In this document: positions 6,605 through 7,466 of the stretch, piece by piece
Layout: every line of letters starts with the position of its first letter
Numbering within the stretch: position 1 is the stretch's first letter
DNA from: an uncultured Actinomyces sp.
Lineage (GTDB): Bacteria; Actinomycetota; Actinomycetes; Actinomycetales; Actinomycetaceae
DNA length: 7,466 bases
Direction of reading: 5' to 3'
Assembly: GCA_916719935.1 (NCBI GenBank)
Contig: CAKAPY010000060.1
Span: 1 to 7,466 of the forward strand
The notes under the pieces: generated by a model
Told to the model about the DNA's origin: nothing
The model's input: the letters and a program-made list of their open reading frames with translations, nothing else
Database searches by the model: none
Made by a program: the position numbers and the translations under genes

Positions 6605-7466
6605 CAAAGAAGATTGTTCTTGCAGGTGGTGGCACCGCTGGGCATGTGAACCCCTTACTGTCGACCGCATTGGAACTCCGTTCGCGCGGTTATCACGTCG
6701 TTGCTCTGGGAACCTCTCAAGGTCTGGAAACAACGCTGGTTCCCGCTGCGGGCGTCGAGTTGGTGACTATTGAGCGTGTTCCGCTGCCACGTAAACCTTC
6801 TCTACAGTTCTTCTCTCTTCCGGGACGTATGAAGCGTGCGATCGCGCAGTGCCGCTCAGCCTTGAGTGGAGCAGATGCGCTCGTTGGTTTCGGTGGATAT
6901 GTTTCTACTCCCGCCTACCTTGCCGCACGAAAGATGAGTCTTCCGATCATCATCCATGAGCAGAACGCCCGTCCCGGGCTTGCCAACCGAGTAGGTGCAA
7001 GCTGGGCATCGGCCTTGGGATTGACTTTCCCCTCGACACCTCTAAAAGCGAAGCACGGAGTTACTGTGGTGACGGGACTTCCTTTGCGTCCCGCCATCCA
7101 GGCTCTTGCCGCCGCTCGCACCACCGAAGAAGGACGTGAATCTGCGCGCCACTTGGCGGCCTCGAAGTTGGGGGTCGACCCCGATATGCAGACTCTGCTC
7201 ATCACCGGTGGCTCCTTGGGGGCTCTCAATGTGAACCGTGCGATGGTGAAAGTCGCTGCTGAGCTGCCCGACGGGGTGCAGGTCGTTCACCTCACCGGCA
7301 AGGGGAAGGACCAAGAGGTTCGCGATGCGGTGAAAGCAGCAGGTGTTGCGGATCGTTGGCATGTCATTGACTACCTCTCAACAATGGAAGATGCGCTTGC
7401 CGTTGCTGATTTGGTCGTGTGTCGCTCGGGTGCGGGTACGGTTGCCGAAATGACCGCACTCGGACT
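6601..7466 (+). CDS. murG: UDP-GlcNAc:lipid I N-acetylglucosaminyltransferase MurG, 3'-truncated
   Basis: MurG is a peripheral membrane GT-B glycosyltransferase on the cytoplasmic face that adds GlcNAc to lipid I, producing lipid II for FtsW. The frame stays open to the window end, so 288 codons are visible out of an expected ~360-390. The N-terminal domain has the glycine loop GGGTAGHVNP (residues 9-18, His15), VGFGGYVSTPAYLAA and HEQNARPGLANR (His119-Asn122), all typical of the acceptor-side domain. The C-terminal nucleotide-sugar domain begins around GLPLRP and shows GGSLGA (203-208), YLSTMEDALAVADLVVCRSGAGTVAEMTALG, with Glu283 at the position that binds the UDP-GlcNAc ribose in known MurG structures. 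The start is fixed by the ribosome binding site and by overlap with the ftsW stop. In related clusters murC and ftsQ come next, but that lies outside this window. Confidence 0.97.
   Translation, partial: MTKKIVLAGGGTAGHVNPLLSTALELRSRGYHVVALGTSQGLETTLVPAAGVELVTIERVPLPRKPSLQFFSLPGRMKRAIAQCRSALSGADALVGFGGYVSTPAYLAARKMSLPIIIHEQNARPGLANRVGASWASALGLTFPSTPLKAKHGVTVVTGLPLRPAIQALAAARTTEEGRESARHLAASKLGVDPDMQTLLITGGSLGALNVNRAMVKVAAELPDGVQVVHLTGKGKDQEVRDAVKAAGVADRWHVIDYLSTMEDALAVADLVVCRSGAGTVAEMTALG

Noticed and set aside
1..7466. Search for a novel system, mobile element, CRISPR array, tRNA or large repeat
   Set aside because: The window is filled end to end by intact core cell-wall genes in a conserved order, with no space or sequence signal for anything else.

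Overview
The window is a stretch of a chromosomal dcw (division and cell wall) cluster. All genes are on the + strand, and the window cuts into the cluster at both ends. Six genes can be supported: ftsI (3' part), murF, mraY, murD, ftsW and murG (5' part). The order murF-mraY-murD-ftsW-murG matches the classical cluster. The sequence style points to an actinobacterium: MurG has the GGGTAGHVNP glycine loop, FtsI ends soon after its transpeptidase domain, and FtsW has a basic cytoplasmic tail. Base composition looks moderate rather than very GC-rich (by eye, not computed). A moderate-GC member of the Actinomycetaceae or a neighbouring group is a reasonable guess, but I cannot name a genus.

Layout: 2-1369 is ftsI, the septal transpeptidase, with its N-terminus outside the window. 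A 42-nt gap (1370-1411) follows and carries the murF ribosome binding site. From murF on, every junction overlaps: ATGA at murF/mraY (2803-2806), a 4-nt or 19-nt overlap at mraY/murD depending on the start chosen, ATGA at murD/ftsW (5321-5324) and ATGA at ftsW/murG (6601-6604). This implies one transcript with translational coupling. No stretch over 300 bases lacks a gene. I see no RNA genes, mobile elements, CRISPR arrays or long repeats, and no convincing terminator or promoter.

How the genes work together: MurD adds D-Glu to UDP-MurNAc-L-Ala. MurF adds D-Ala-D-Ala to the UDP-MurNAc tripeptide. MraY transfers the finished phospho-MurNAc-pentapeptide to undecaprenyl phosphate (lipid I), and MurG adds GlcNAc (lipid II). 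FtsW polymerises lipid II at the septum and FtsI cross-links the new glycan. MurE, which makes the substrate of MurF, is not between ftsI and murF, where it often lies. That is the most informative observation here.

This is a core housekeeping region and I found no undescribed system. The points worth a second look are the missing murE and a few departures from family consensus near functional motifs in MurF, MraY and FtsW.
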